NCBI GenBank assembly: GCA_036172665.1
Contig: JAYKNF010000015.1
Span: 3,286,001 to 3,350,000 of the forward strand
DNA length: 64,000 bases
Direction: 5' to 3'
Origin: Prosopocoilus inquinatus
Taxonomy: Eukaryota; Arthropoda; Insecta; Coleoptera; Lucanidae
Below, in pieces: positions 9,971 to 21,644 of the stretch (its first letter is position 1; each line of letters opens with the position of its first letter). Both the position numbers and the translations under genes were made by a program. The notes under the pieces were generated by a model, which was given only the letters and a program-made list of their open reading frames with translations, was not told the origin of the DNA and did not search any database.

Positions 9971-11351
9971 GCTGGGTCGGTGCAGAGGGGCAAACGTCGA
10001 CCCGTATTCAAAGGCCCCCAAAGACGAAAGCCAAACAAGTAATATCCCTACGGCAGTTAACCAGCAGTGTCTTCGTGGATGTCACCATTGATGACATTCC
10101 TCACACCATGTTGTTGGATACGGGTGCGACGAAGACCATCCTAAGACCCGACGTCATCAAGTCATCTAGACGCACCGAGCCGACCAAGTGGAGACTGAAA
10201 ACTGCAACTGGAACATCAGCAACTGTCCACGGTGAAGTAGAGGTTATCATCACCATTGGTTCAACTCCAATAAAACACCGTGCACTGGTGGCAGATATAG
10301 AGAACGAGGCAATTTTGGGCATGGACGTCATGTGTGCCCACGGGTTCCAATTGGACTTAAAGCGTGGCGTGATGGCGGTCAATAATGAGAAGTTGGTTCT
10401 ACATCAACGAGGGGACGTGGCCGCTCGAGTAGTCCTCGCTGAAGACGTTGTATTACCCAGCAGGACTGAGGTTATCGTCGACGCAAAACTGGACGGTGTT
10501 TTTCAAGATGGGCAAGTCATTATGGTTGAACCTAATACTGATGATCAAAAGATTGGAAGAGGAGTCCTCGTTGGGAAAATGTTGTTGACGGCGAAGAAGG
10601 AAGTACCTGTCCGCCTGATGAACGTCAATTGTTTCTCCGTCAATATCAAGAAAGAAACAATCTTGGGAAGCTGCACCATGGTGTCCTCCATCTTCCGCCA
10701 ACTTGAAACAAACGTACCAGAAGCGAAAGTCCCAATGAAATTATGGGAAATGGTTATGTCAACAGCCCAGAAATTGACTCCAGACCAGAAGACAAAAGCA
10801 AAGAATCTGATCGGCCGTTATCAAGATGTATTCGAGGTAGAAAATGGATCCAAGGGAAGAACTGATGTCGTGAAACACAAAATAGGGACTGGAGAAGAAA
10901 GACCTATCCGTCAAGCTCCAAGGCGATTACCGTTGGCGTAGCGTGAGGAAGCGGAACGCATTATTCGCGAGATGGAAAAGGATAATGTGATAGAACCATC
11001 AAGCAGCCCGTGGGCGTCACCAGTAGTGCTTGTGAAGAAGAAGGATGGGTCCACCAGGTTCTGTGTAGACTACCGGTTACTCAACAATGTCACCAAGAAG
11101 GACAGCTATCCCCTGCCACGGATTGATGATACCCTGGGCACCCTCGCTGGCTCAAAGATCTCAACTTTGGACTTAAAGAGTGGATATTGGCAAGTGGAGC
11201 TGGCGCCTGAAGATCGAGAAAAGACGGCGTTTTCCATTGGTATGGGTCTGTGGCAGTTCACAGTGATGCCATTCGGGTTATGTAATGTCCCAGCAGCGAC
11301 ATTCGAGAGGTTAATGGAGACGGTTCTGAAAGGTTTGTCCTGGACAACGTG
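9886..11351 (+). pseudogene. Protease and partial reverse transcriptase of Ty3 copy 1
   Basis: The aspartic protease active site LLDTGATKTILRPD lies near 10115-10155. A linker follows, with a TAG at 10939-10941 where copy 2 has a lysine codon. RT begins with [22 protein letters not shown] and continues through FCVDYRLLN and the catalytic-A region [14 protein letters not shown]. The sequence ends at LSWTTW, before the YLDD motif, where an inverted LTR takes over. RNase H and integrase are missing. The overlap with gag in a different frame is the normal Ty3 arrangement. Confidence 0.88.
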
Positions 11352-11675
11352 GTTACGTTTCTAGCGTTTAAATTTTTTTATTTAAACGAACAAAACACTC
11401 TGTAAAAACTTAACCGTAATTTATTAATGCTTACAATCTAATTTATTTGTAACAATTTATTTACACACTAAAATCTAACTTCGATGATCGCTGTTAGAAT
11501 TCGACTGACTCCTGAGTCCACTCCGGCCGATTTTATATCCTTTGCTGCCGTCTCGAATTTTCCAACACTGGAGAATTCGAGTTTGTTCGATGGTGGCGTG
11601 ACGGCCGATGACGCATAATAATGAACCGACTTCTTGACGCCTTCAGTGTGACGTAGTGCTGAGTGGCTCGCCACA
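11352..11675 (-). repeat. inverted, diverged LTR of the same Ty3 family
   Basis: Read on the minus strand it starts TGTGGCGAGCCACTC (11675) and ends near CTAGAAACGTAAC (11352), following the 350-bp LTRs of copy 2 with many substitutions and small gaps. It keeps the GGATATAAAAT TATA region and the TTGTTACAAATAAATTAG tract. Its abrupt join to the plus-strand RT of copy 1 indicates a rearrangement or an insertion of a second element followed by loss. Confidence 0.85.
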
Positions 11676-12046
11676 ATATGTAATTCGAAAGCATATATTC
11701 GATAGGAGGGGTGTTGGAAATGCGTTAAAATAACCATATCGAATATAATGACTAATTGTATTTCGGTTATTTTACTTAGAAAAAGGTTTCAGGTAGCCTT
11801 ACAGTTAGTTCTCTCTCCGTAGCCGTGCCGTAATCACAGAACATAAACAAGAAGAAGTGTCTATTCCTGCAGGAAATTTTATACACTACATTTTTCGCCA
11901 TCTATGAACGGTTAACGTAACTATTTCATTTTTACCGCCAAATTCAAATTACTGTTACTACTATTCCATTGCATTTCACTTGCGACCGATATTGCGTACT
12001 TTTAAAAGGAAACTTAAAAGGTAATATTCTTTTAAAAGCTTATTAA

Positions 12047-14691
12047 CCCATTTCCGGCCAGACCCAATCAAAGAAGAAAAACTTTTAATTTTTATAAATA
12101 TTTATTGCTGAGGAACATTAATAAGACACTGGAATAAAAAATAATCCAAATGAATATCAATTGTTGCTAATAAACAAGGTTGCGTATACGCAACGTTGGC
12201 CGAACATGTGAAGTTTATTCTTTATTTATGGAACTGAAAGAAACAACTTGAATGTAAATGAACATTACATTTTTTACATAAATAAATTGTTTGACTTTTG
12301 CATAATTTGCACCGCCGTCTACTTTTCTCTGGATGCTCTGCAATAACATGTCCCACGTTGTCCAGGCGTACTTCGTTTGGGACAGGATGATTTGACGGTC
12401 TTCCCACTGCTGGTAACTGAATAATACTAATAGCGCTATCAACACTTTTCAACAAACGCACTGCAATATAAGATTTAAAGTCCAACTGTGACATATTCGA
12501 ATCATTAGATATCTTACACAACTTCCAACAGTTTGCAATATTACTGTCTATAACGTTTATGAAAAGGGGCCACCACCACTTTTTTCCTCTAATGTTTATT
12601 CGATAATTTGCAACAGCGTTATCATGTAGGTCAACCCCTCCCATATATTTATTATATTGAGAAATTACGTAGGGTTGATTTATTTGAATTTCTCTATGAT
12701 TTTTTCGATCGTATCTTTTAGCAGTAGTTAGAGGCTGAACTGAAAAATTATTGCTAGCTATCGTCACAATGGCATTATCATTCCACCTCACAATATTAAA
12801 ATTTGTGGATTCATCACAAGCTGTATCATAGGAACCTCTTCCTCTTTTGGCCAGAGACTTGGGAGCTTCTAAAGGACAATGATTTGTTCTATTGTCACGA
12901 ATAGTTCCTGTGGCATAAAAATTTTTAGCGTGCAGAGTACTAAATAATTTATAGGAAGAAAAATAATTGTCGAAAAATATTTGGTGATGAGATGGCGTTT
13001 CTACATCAGCAAGCAATTCAAGAATTACATCTCCTCCTAGTCCAAGTGATGATTTACTTTTCTGTTTCAAAAGATTCGCTCCGCCATATGGTATAAAGCT
13101 GAAAAGATAGCCATCTGAAGAACACAAACACCATAATTTAAAACCAAAACGTACTGGTTTGCCTTTTATGAACATTTTGCAGGAGTGGCGGCCGAAATAC
13201 GGCACCATTTGCTCATCAATGGATAAATTGTAACGAAATATTCCAAATTGTTTATTTCGTTTATTCATAGCTTCAAATAGTGGTCTTAGTTTAGCAAATT
13301 TGTCATTTTTGTCAAGATTTGAGTTATCTGACATGTGCAAATTTCGTTTGATATTTTTGAACTGATTTCTGCTCATTGAATTTTTGTAAATTTCAATACC
13401 TTTATCCTCGTCTCTACTCCAGTACATATCTGTTTGTGGTACTATATGGTATCCTCAAAGAACTAAGAAGCCGAGAAATTTTTTCAAATCATTTTTATTG
13501 AAGTTGAAATTTTAACGATTGTTATTTCTTGCATATTGTAGAGAGTAATCGACAATCATCGTCAACAGGTCGTCGTCAAAAAACATGAAAAATAATTCTA
13601 ATGGTGACTTTCCTGCCAATTTCTCTTTTAGCTCTTGCAATGTCTCAAATTCGTTCGATTCTGGTAGGTTTCTATATACCATATCTTTTTTTTGCCATAT
13701 AATGTCATCAAAAGTAACTTCCTGAGTTTGCTGGACAAGTAATTTTGACCGGACTACAGAAAGAGGTTCGTTATCGGAATCACTTTCAGAGTCGACTGTA
13801 TCAAAATTACGTTCTACTTCTACTTCAAACGTACCGGCTATTTCTTTATTTACATTTTCCTCGGAGGTAATCATATCCTTATCTATATTTTCCTCATCTG
13901 TCAAATCATCAACGTCAGGTGGTACATAGACTGCATTCACAACTCCTAAAATAATTTACATATAAAATATACAAAAGTATATTTTGTATATCTTTATACT
14001 CGTACACATGTCAAAAACATCAAAAAAATAAAGATAAAAAAATCTCACCACTTCTTTCCTCTTCTAATTCTAATAACACTTCTTCTAAAACCTCCTGTAA
14101 CTGTTTTTGCGTTAAAATTTTAGTTCCAGCCATTATGATAAATAGTAACACTGAGAAACACCCTCTCCCAAAGGCAAGTGCAATCAAATAATAATAAAAA
14201 TCCGAAGTGCAAAGAAATTTCCAACAGGAATGGACAAGAAATTTTACGTGTAACGAACGAAATATTCTTCGACCAGAATCAACAGGAATACACCTGATCA
14301 TTTTATACATTCGGCCAGCGTTGCGTATACGCAACACAATCTTTGCAAAGTTTTTTTTTGTGAAAAATATTTTTTTATTGATGACTTCACTCAACATATC
14401 GCAAGTATGCGTTATTGAACGAATAACAAGAAGACAAATTTTCAAAGTTGTTAAACATATCTACCAACTTTTCTCACTTTTTCATACATCTGCATATATT
14501 CCATATTTAGATCATTTTCAAAAAATTTTTCAGATGTTAATAACTTATCAAATGCAATAAATATTTTTTTGTGTGCACGTAAATTCCTAATTAAACGATG
14601 CTTAACTAGATTTTGGTGATTGGATGTCTAATTATCATTTAAAAAAAAATAAAATGAAGGTTGCGTATACGCATCATTGGCCGGAAATGGG
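12047..14691 (-). mobile_element. piggyBac-type element with TTAA duplication
   Basis: The ends are inverted: CCCATTTCCGGCCA at 12047 and its inverse TGGCCGGAAATGGG ending at 14691. Both are flanked by TTAA (12043-12046 and 14692-14695), the piggyBac target. Subterminal copies of the palindrome TGCGTATACGCA, each next to a GGCC(A/G) motif, occur at about 12181, 14322 and 14661. The 2645-bp length fits an autonomous piggyBac element, but the transposase carries nonsense codons. Confidence 0.93.
12222..14133 (-). pseudogene. piggyBac transposase, two exons, two in-frame stops
   Basis: Exon 1 starts at ATG 14133 (MAGTKILTQKQ) and ends at 14049 before GTGAGA. A 103-bp GT-AG intron (14048-13946) is followed by exon 2, which is acidic (VPPDVDDLTDEEN). 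In exon 2, TAA at 13514-13512 and a TGA about 55 bp later break the frame, which is otherwise maintained into the DDE_Tnp_1_7 domain from 13427. Three catalytic aspartates are recognisable: YNLSIDEQMVPYFGRH, QIFFDNYFSSYKLF and MGGVDLHDNA. The C-terminus is a Cys-rich finger (CKLCKSQTIYLCKKC, then HLHSSC) as in other piggyBac proteins. The two stops make it inactive unless read through. Confidence 0.9.
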
Positions 14692-14810
14692 TTAAGTCTC
14701 CTTTAAAATTAACAATACCACACTCCGATTTTTTTTTTACTTTTTTTAAAGAAATATTTTATTTATGATAAAAAAAAATTCAGGAAGTTTAAGTATATTC
14801 GTTACTAAGG

Positions 14811-14866
14811 AACAGATAAAATAGCGACATCTTACTATCGCTTTTTGACCTGACATTGCAGTAGGA
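14811..14866 (-). repeat. hammerhead-repeat terminal fragment (56 bp)
   Basis: It begins at the common repeat end (ACAGATAAAATAGCGACATC) and runs through TTTTTGACCTGACATTGCAG. Only this end survives and no ribozyme is present. Confidence 0.65.
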
Positions 14867-15098
14867 ATAAGGAACTAAGGAAGATAGAAAGAGTAGAATT
14901 AGATTTAAAAATTTATTCTAAAACATATACACATATGTGATTTCATATATGGTAGTGATAGATATTAAAAAATAATTCCTACTACCATATAATGACAAGT
15001 TTATATGTACATAGGTATGGCATAGATGTAGATATGTATAAACAAAAGATATAAATTTACAATGCAGTTGCTTATAATCAAAACATAGTATTTTAGAA

Positions 15099-16214
15099 TT
15101 AATGCAATTGATTGTTATAGTCTTTCAGTATAATTAGAGCATAATTTTCATCAGCTTTGAATTCTGATAACATAAAATTTGCACAAGAATGACAATATTG
15201 CTTTTTTAAAAACTTATTAGCGATAAATCCTGCAATATACGCGCTGGTTTGAAAGCGGAAATCGATGGACAGTTTTGATATTTCAGAGTATATCGTATGA
15301 GAAATTTCTCTTAGTTGAGGTGTAGCTGGTAGTACTTGAACGTTTTTGGAAGTAGATGGAACAGGTGTATCTACTGATTTTGTTACAACTTTCATGAGAT
15401 CCTCCAGTGAACATAAAAATTGTGTGTTGGAATTTTCACAATTTCCGGAAACTGAATGTATTAGTATATTATCTACTATGGCTGTTTTAAAGGGAGAAGA
15501 AAAGTGATGTGTAGTGGGATCCAAATTTTGTTCACACAATCCTCTTATATATCCAAAAAGTTCTCCAACGGATCTTGGTTAAGTGTACGAGTAGCTAAGC
15601 AACGGAAACCTGGTTTATGCATCTTTTTCCACAGTAATTCTATATTAGACATAGTAACAACTAAGTTTCTTATCGATGGAGGAGCATTTACTTTATTTCC
15701 ATTAAATCTATCAAAACATTCTAAACTTTGAAGATTGTTTTAGCCTCAATCCAAAACTGTAAATGAGGAGATTTATATGTTAGCGGACCATTTAAAGGTT
15801 TATTTGACTTAAAAACTGAATTTAAAGAATTAAAAAGGCAATCCATAAATAACACAAAAGTAGCTGTATTCTGGTTACTCAGAACTCCACATTTTGCAGC
15901 AAATGATAAGCCAGCATAAACATTATTACTGAACAACTGAGCAGCCAACTTAACTTTCATTTTTCTCCTACCTTTCGGGTTAATATGTTCTTCTGTCAAC
16001 TTTGGGCAAATTTTTCCGTCTGGAGTGATTGCATCAATTTTATATAAAGTTTCAATATCTGTAAATTTTGCAAGGTTACCATTAAACAGAATGTTTTTTG
16101 TTAAAAATAAATTTCTTACACCTTTAAGCAAATGGGGTGGATCAAATCTATGAACTAAATCGTAATTAAAAATTTTATATCGATAGAAGTTGGAATTTGC
16201 AAGTTCTTTAATAG
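15099..16214 (-). pseudogene. P-element (THAP9-like) transposase, C-terminal part
   Basis: Minus-strand coding sequence broken into two frames. The first part (16214 to 15721) has the P-transposase stretch DLVHRFDPPHLLKGVRNLF followed by the GTP-binding insertion region. The next frame carries TRTLNQDPLENFFG, the conserved element near the end of the RNase H fold; a lost base there shifts the frame. The C-terminal part (to 15099) ends with a CHSC-containing tail. The N-terminal THAP domain and first catalytic residues are missing: homology stops exactly at the Ty3 LTR at 16215, and no continuation is found beyond 22679, so the 5' half is lost rather than merely displaced. Confidence 0.85.
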
Positions 16215-16564
16215 TGTGGCGCGCCACCCGGCTTAGCTCAAGGCGTCAAGAAGTCCGTTCGTTATGCGTCATTGGCTGCCACGCCACCGGGGTCTACATC
16301 GAACAGACTGGACTTTTCCGGCGATGGAACAAACTCGAATCTTCCAACGTAGAGGATTCGAGACGGCCGCAAAGGATATAAAATGGGCCAAAGTTGACTC
16401 ACCAGGCAGTCGAATTCTAACAGCGATCGTCGAAGTTAGACTTTTAGTGTGTAAATAAATTGTTACAAATAAATTAGTTTTTAAGCTTTATTAAATTACG
16501 GTTAAGTTTTTATCGAGTGTTTTATTCGTTTAAATAAATAAATTAAAACCCTAGAAACGCAACA
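16215..16564 (+). repeat. 5' LTR of Ty3 copy 2
   Basis: 350 bp from TGTGGCGCGCC to AAACGCAACA. It differs from the 3' LTR at six positions, about 1.7 percent, so insertion is fairly recent. Confidence 0.93.
16377..16383 (+). promoter_or_regulatory. TATA box in the 5' LTR
   Basis: TATAAAA about 160 bp into the LTR, also present in the 3' LTR (22492-22498) and in the diverged inverted LTR at 11.5 kb. Conservation across three LTRs supports a core promoter. Confidence 0.6.
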
Positions 16565-16565
16565 G

Positions 16566-16582
16566 TGGTGTCGGTGTGCGGG
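16566..16582 (+). other. putative primer-binding site
   Basis: TGGTGTCGGTGTGCGGG follows the 5' LTR by one base, where a Ty3 minus-strand primer site belongs. Copy 1 has GGTGTCAGGTGTGGG and the element at 62.5 kb TGGTGTCAGAAGCGG at the same place. I cannot name the tRNA. Confidence 0.5.
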
Positions 16583-16661
16583 TTTGTGCAAATAAATAAA
16601 CAATTTAAAGTAAATTAAATTTAATCAGATTATTAAATAAGTACAGTATCGGAAAAAAACA

Positions 16662-18698
16662 ATGGCTACGAGAAAAGTGTTGTTGAAAGACTTAAAAGTG
16701 GCCGAATTAAAAACCGAATTGGAAGAACGAGAGTTAGAAACCTGTGGTTTGAAAGGCGCACTTCAACAGCGTCTCCGATCCGATTTGTTGACAGCTGGTG
16801 AAGATCCAGAGACCTTCCTTTTCGAAATTTCGTGTGGTCCCGTCGATTTTAATAAAATCTTGAAAGATGAACTTCGAGAACAATCCAGAAGTCTCAAGGA
16901 CGAACTTCGAGAACAATCCAGAAATTTGGACGAGAAGTTTCAAGAACAGTCTGGAAATTTAGAGAAGCTTCGAGAACAATCCAGAAATTTAGAGGAGAAA
17001 CTTCTAGAACAATCTGGAAATTTCAAGGACGAGCTTCGAGAACAATCCAGAAATTTAGACGAGAAGTTTCTAGAACAATCTGGAAATTTCAAGGACGAAC
17101 TTCGAGAACAATCTGTAAACTTCAAAGACGAGTTGCGAACTAAATTAATGGAACACTCCAGAAATTTAGAGGAGAAGCTTCTAGAACAAGCTGGAAATTT
17201 CGACAAATTACAGAATAAATTGTTAGAACAATCTAGAGACTTAGACGAGAAATTTCGAGAGCAATCCAGAAATTTCGACGAGAAATTTCTAGAACAAACA
17301 AAAGGACTTGAAGATCAACTAGTGGTAAAAATATCAGAAGAAACAAGGAACCTGCAAGAAAATGTGGAAGAAATAATATTCCAGCAGGATAATAAAATCA
17401 AAAATCTGGAACAAATCATGGCGGGGTTGCGAGTGTTCGGGGATCAGCTACCAGTAGAAACACTAGAAAATAATGAAACCCGAATTGTGGAAGGACCAAC
17501 AGAAAATTCGAAATTGAAAATAAAACCACCAACGTTCGATGGAAAGTCTTCTTGGCCCAACTACTTCAAAGAGTTCGAAGCAGCAGCAAAGGCGAACAGA
17601 TGGACGGCCAGCGAAAAAGCCACTTCGTTAATTGTGGCCTTGAGAGGGGACGCTATCGATGTGCTACAGACGATGCCGCAAGAGGAACAAGAAGACTTCG
17701 ACAAGCTTGTGAATAGGATGGAAATGCGTTACGGACAGGCCCATCTGACCGAGGTATACCATGCGCAGTTGAGGAATCGCTGTCAGAAATCCGGAGAAAG
17801 TCTTCAGGAATTCGAAGCGGACGTTGCGCGTCTGGCCCAGTTGGCATATCCCACAGCTCCTGTTGAATTCCTCAAATGTTTGACGGTGCAAACCTTCATA
17901 GATGGAATCCGTGACCCAAACAACCAGCAGGCATTGAGAATGACCCATCCGAAGACATCCAAGAACGCATTGGCTTATGCCTTGGAATTTGAAGCGGCGA
18001 GACGAGTTTCAAGAGGGCATGTCAAGGTGCGAGCGGCTATGGACTTCCAAGAGGAAGAAGAGGAAGAGTCCGCCAACGCCAAGGTGGGATCTGCTAATAA
18101 GGGGCAATCCAAGGAATATGCCACCGCCGAGGATGTTCGCCGCATTGTGGAACAGGTTCTCAAGAAGAAGAAGCCGCTGGAAAGGCCAGGACGAAGGACA
18201 TGTTCGCAGGCGATGTCCAAAGCCCAGACAGGATCCAAGGAAGCCACAGTTAAACTAACCCGGGCCGGTGCAGAGGGGCAAACGTCGACCCGTATTCAAA
18301 GGCTCCCAAAGACGAAAGCCAAACAAGTAATATCCCTACGGCAGTTAACCAGCAGTGTCTTCGTGGATGTCACCATTGATGACATTCCTCACACCACGTT
18401 GTTGGATACGGGTGCGACGAAGACCATCCTAAGACCCGACGTCATCAAGTCATCTAGACGCACCGAGCCGACCAAGTGGAGACTGAAAACTGGAACATCA
18501 GCAACTGTCCACGGTGAAGTAGAGGTTATCATCACCATTGGTTCAACTCCAATAAAACACCGTGCACTGGGGACAGATACAGAGGACGAGGCAATCTTGG
18601 GCATGGATGTCATGTGTGCCCACGGGTTCCAATTGGACTTAAAGCGTGGCGTGATGGCGGTCAATAATGAGGAGTCCTCGTTGGGAAAATGTTGTTGA
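16662..18698 (+). pseudogene. Gag-protease of Ty3 copy 2, 678 codons, zinc knuckle lost
   Basis: Residues about 1-55 form a SAP-like helix-extended-helix (KVAELKTELEERELETCGLK then QQRLR). SAP motifs bind DNA or nuclear matrix in host proteins and are unusual in Gag. Residues about 60-240 are a long coiled coil of near-repeats (REQSRNLEEKL / LEQSGNFKDEL). Capsid follows (PPTFDGKSSWPNYFKEFEAA; LQEFEADVARLAQLAYP). Where copy 1 has a CCHC knuckle, a net 8-bp loss removes the first cysteines and puts protease (LLDTGATK, near residue 582) in the Gag frame, so this copy reads as a Gag-Pro fusion. The frame ends after a ~170-bp deletion past protease. The fusion is most likely decay, not design. Confidence 0.9.
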
Positions 18699-20259
18699 CG
18701 GCGAAGGAGGAAGTACCTGTCCGCCTGATGAACGTCAATTGTTTCTCCGTCAATATCAAGAAAGGAACCATCTTGGGAAGCTGCACCATGGTGTCCTCCA
18801 TCTCCCGCCAACTTGAAACAAACGTGCCAGAAGCGAAAGTCCCAATGAAGTTATGGGAAATGGTTATGTCAACAGCTCAGAAATTGACTCCAGACCAGAA
18901 GACAAAAGCAAAGAATCTGATCGGCCGTTATCAAGATGTATTCGAGGTAGAAAATGGATCCAAGGGTAGAACTGATGTCGTGAAACACAAAATAGAGACT
19001 GGAGAAGAAAGACCTATCCGTCAAGCTCCAAGGCGATTACCGTTGGCGAAGCGTGAGGAAGCGGAACGCATTATTCGCGAGATGGAAAAGGATAATGTGA
19101 TAGAACCATCAAGCAGCCCATGGGCGTCACCAGTAGTGCTTGTGAAGAAGAAGGATGGGTCCGCCAGTTCTGTGTAGACTACCGGTTACTCAACAATGTC
19201 ACCAAGAAGGACAGCTATCCCCTGCCACGGATTGATGATACCCTGGCCACCCTGGCCGGCTCAAAGATCTTCTCAACTTTGGACTTAAAGAGTGGATATT
19301 GGCAAGTGTAGCTGGCGCCCGAAGATCGAGAAAAGACGGCGTTTTCCATTGGTATGGGTCTGTGGCAATTCACAGTGATGCCATTCGGGTTATGTAATGC
19401 CCCAGCGACATTCGAGAGGTTAATGGAGACGGTTCTGTAAGGTCTGTCCTGGACAACGTGCATGGTGTACCTTGACGACATAATTGTCGTGGGAAAGACG
19501 TTCGACGACCACCTAAGGAACCTGGAAGGAGTGTTCCAGCGGCTTCGCGGAGCTGGACTAAAGCTTAGCCTCAAGAAGTGTCTCCTGTTCCAGAAGGAAG
19601 TGAATTACCTGGGGCACATTGTTAATGGAAATGGAATCGCCGTGGACCCTGTGAAGATTCAGGTGGTGAAAGACTGGCCAACTCCCAGAAATAAACACCA
19701 AATAAGGAGTTTCCTTGGCCTGTGCACTTACTATCGGCGCTACGTTCCTGGATTTGCAGACATTGCTAAGCCGTTGACAAAACTCACTGAAGAAGGTCGT
19801 CCATTTGAATGGGACCAACAGTGTCAAATTGGCTTTGAACAACTAAAGCAGTACTTGATTAGTGCTCCTATTCTGAGTTATCCTCTCCCGGAAGGAAAAT
19901 TCGTCGTGGACATAGATGCTAGCAACGTTGGGATTGGTGGCGTACTCTCCCAGATACAAGAGGGGCAAGAGAAGGTGATCGGCTACTTCAGTAAAGTCCT
20001 ATCAAAGCCGGAACGAAACTATTGCGTCACAAGAAGGGAATTGCTAGCCGTCGTAAAAACGATGGAACATTTCTACAAGTACTTGTATGGTAGACGCTTC
20101 CTCCTGAAGACCGACCATGCCGCTCGAAAATGGCTTCTCCGTTTCAAGAACCCAGAAGGGCAAGTTGCACGATGGATCGAACGACTTCAGGAGTACGATT
20201 TTGAAATTCAGCATCGGGCAGGAACTAGCCATCGAAATGCCGATGCTTTGTCGAGATGA
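18689..20259 (+). pseudogene. Reverse transcriptase and RNase H of Ty3 copy 2, broken
   Basis: The pre-RT linker and first RT motifs ([20 protein letters not shown]) are open to 19177, where a one-base loss shifts the frame. FVDYRLLN-type and [13 protein letters not shown] motifs follow, then a TAG at about 19309 and a TAA at 19437-19439. From 19462 the frame is open again: MVYLDDIIVVGKT holds the catalytic YLDD. RNase H follows (VDIDASNVGIGGVLSQIQEG, RRELLAVVKTMEHF, LKTDHAA), ending ADALSR at 20259, where a TGA stands in a CpG-type position. Order and spacing are standard for Ty3 Pol. Confidence 0.9.
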
Positions 20260-20495
20260 CCCTGTGCCGAAGACTGTAAGCACTGTAGTCGTTTGGACGA
20301 GAAAGTAGCCACGACTGCGAGGACAGCCATTGTTGACGACAAATGGCAAGGCGAAGAACTGCGAACAGACCAGGAGAACGACCCGGATTTGAAATTAGTG
20401 CTAGAGTGGAAAAGCAGGGACGCGAGGCCTACCTGGGAAGAGGTAGCACCATGTGACCGTCCGTAAAATCATACTGGGCGCAGTGGGACTCCATA

Positions 20496-21644
20496 GTGTT
20501 GGATCGTGGTCTTCTGAGACGAAGCATAGAGAATCAGGAAAGCATGGAACAGAAGACGCAGTTACTGATCCCCAAGAATAGGGTGCCAGAAGTTCTGAGG
20601 GAACTTCACGATGGAACTTCGGGAGGGCATCTGGGAGTTAAGAAGACTATGGAGAAGGTGCGCGAAAGATTTTACTGGGTGAACTGCAAGGAAGACGTGA
20701 AGGATTGGTGCAGAAAGTGTGCAGTCTGCGCAGCCAGTAACGGTCCCCACAGGCGGGGTAAGGCTCCCATGAGACAGTACAACGTTGGAAGTCCTTTTGA
20801 GAGAGTTGCCATCGATGTAGCCGACCCGTTTCCAGAAACGAATGGTGGAAACAAGTACATCGTCGTGGTAATGGACTACTTTAGCAAGTGGGTTGAAGCT
20901 TACGCCCTACCTAACCAAGGGGCAGTCACTATTGCGGAAGTCCTTGTCAGGGAATGGATCAGTCGGTATGGTGCACCTATGGAACTGCATTCAGACCAAG
21001 GAAGGAACTTTGAATCGGCCTTGTTCAAGAACGTGTGTACTCTGCTCGGCGTACGAAAAACTAGAACAACTGCACTCCACCCACAGTCGGACGGAATGGT
21101 GGAAAGGTTCAATAGAACCATCAACCGACATTTGTCCAAGGTTGTTTCCGATCATCAGAGGGGCTGGGACACGTACATCCCCCTGTTTCTAATGGCATAC
21201 CGCTCATCTGTTCATGAGACAACAGGGGAGACTCGCGCGAAAGTGGTATTCGGGCGAGAGCCGAGACTGCCCTGCGACCTGAAGTTTGGTGTGAAGCCTG
21301 GCGAAGTCTCTGCCGACGAAGATCACGTGAGCAAATTACGCAGGAAAATGGATGATATCCACAACCAAGTGCGTCACAATATACAGACGGCCAGCGATCG
21401 GATGAAGGAGCACTATGACATCAACGCTCAACACGGGGGATACCAACCTGGAGCACTGTTCTGGCTTTATAACCCCCAAAAGACGTCGAGGCCTCTCCCC
21501 AAAATTGCAGACCTCTTGGAAAGGTCCTTACAAAGTGATGAAACGGATCAACGACGTCGTTTACCACATCAAGAAGATCCCCCATGGCAAACCCAAAGTA
21601 ATCCACTTCAACCGGATAGCCCCTTACCATGGAGAAGCAGATGA
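20496..21644 (+). pseudogene. Integrase of Ty3 copy 2
   Basis: An HHCC zinc module (ELHDGTSGGHLGVKKTMEKV, then CRKCAVC) is followed by the rve core: AIDVADPFPE (first D), LHSDQGRNFES (second D) and GMVERFNRTI (E). The core inserts the cDNA into the genome. The frame shifts by one extra base in a C run near 21474; the C-terminal GPY/F module (WKGPYKVMKRINDVVYH) and everything after it continue in the next frame, the 21415-22290 entry. Between RNase H and this start (20260-20495) the Pol linker is present but interrupted. Confidence 0.9.

Larger units (their letters stand above)
8363..11351 (+). mobile_element. Ty3-type LTR retrotransposon copy 1, truncated and decayed
   Basis: This is internal sequence of the same family as 16215-22679. 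It begins at the primer-binding-site region (GGTGTCAGGTGTGGG) without a 5' LTR and runs through gag, protease and the first third of reverse transcriptase. At about 11351 the homology stops mid-RT and an inverted LTR begins. A capsid segment of roughly 0.2 kb is missing relative to copy 2. Conversely, copy 1 keeps about 170 bp after protease and the CCHC knuckle that copy 2 lost. Confidence 0.9.
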
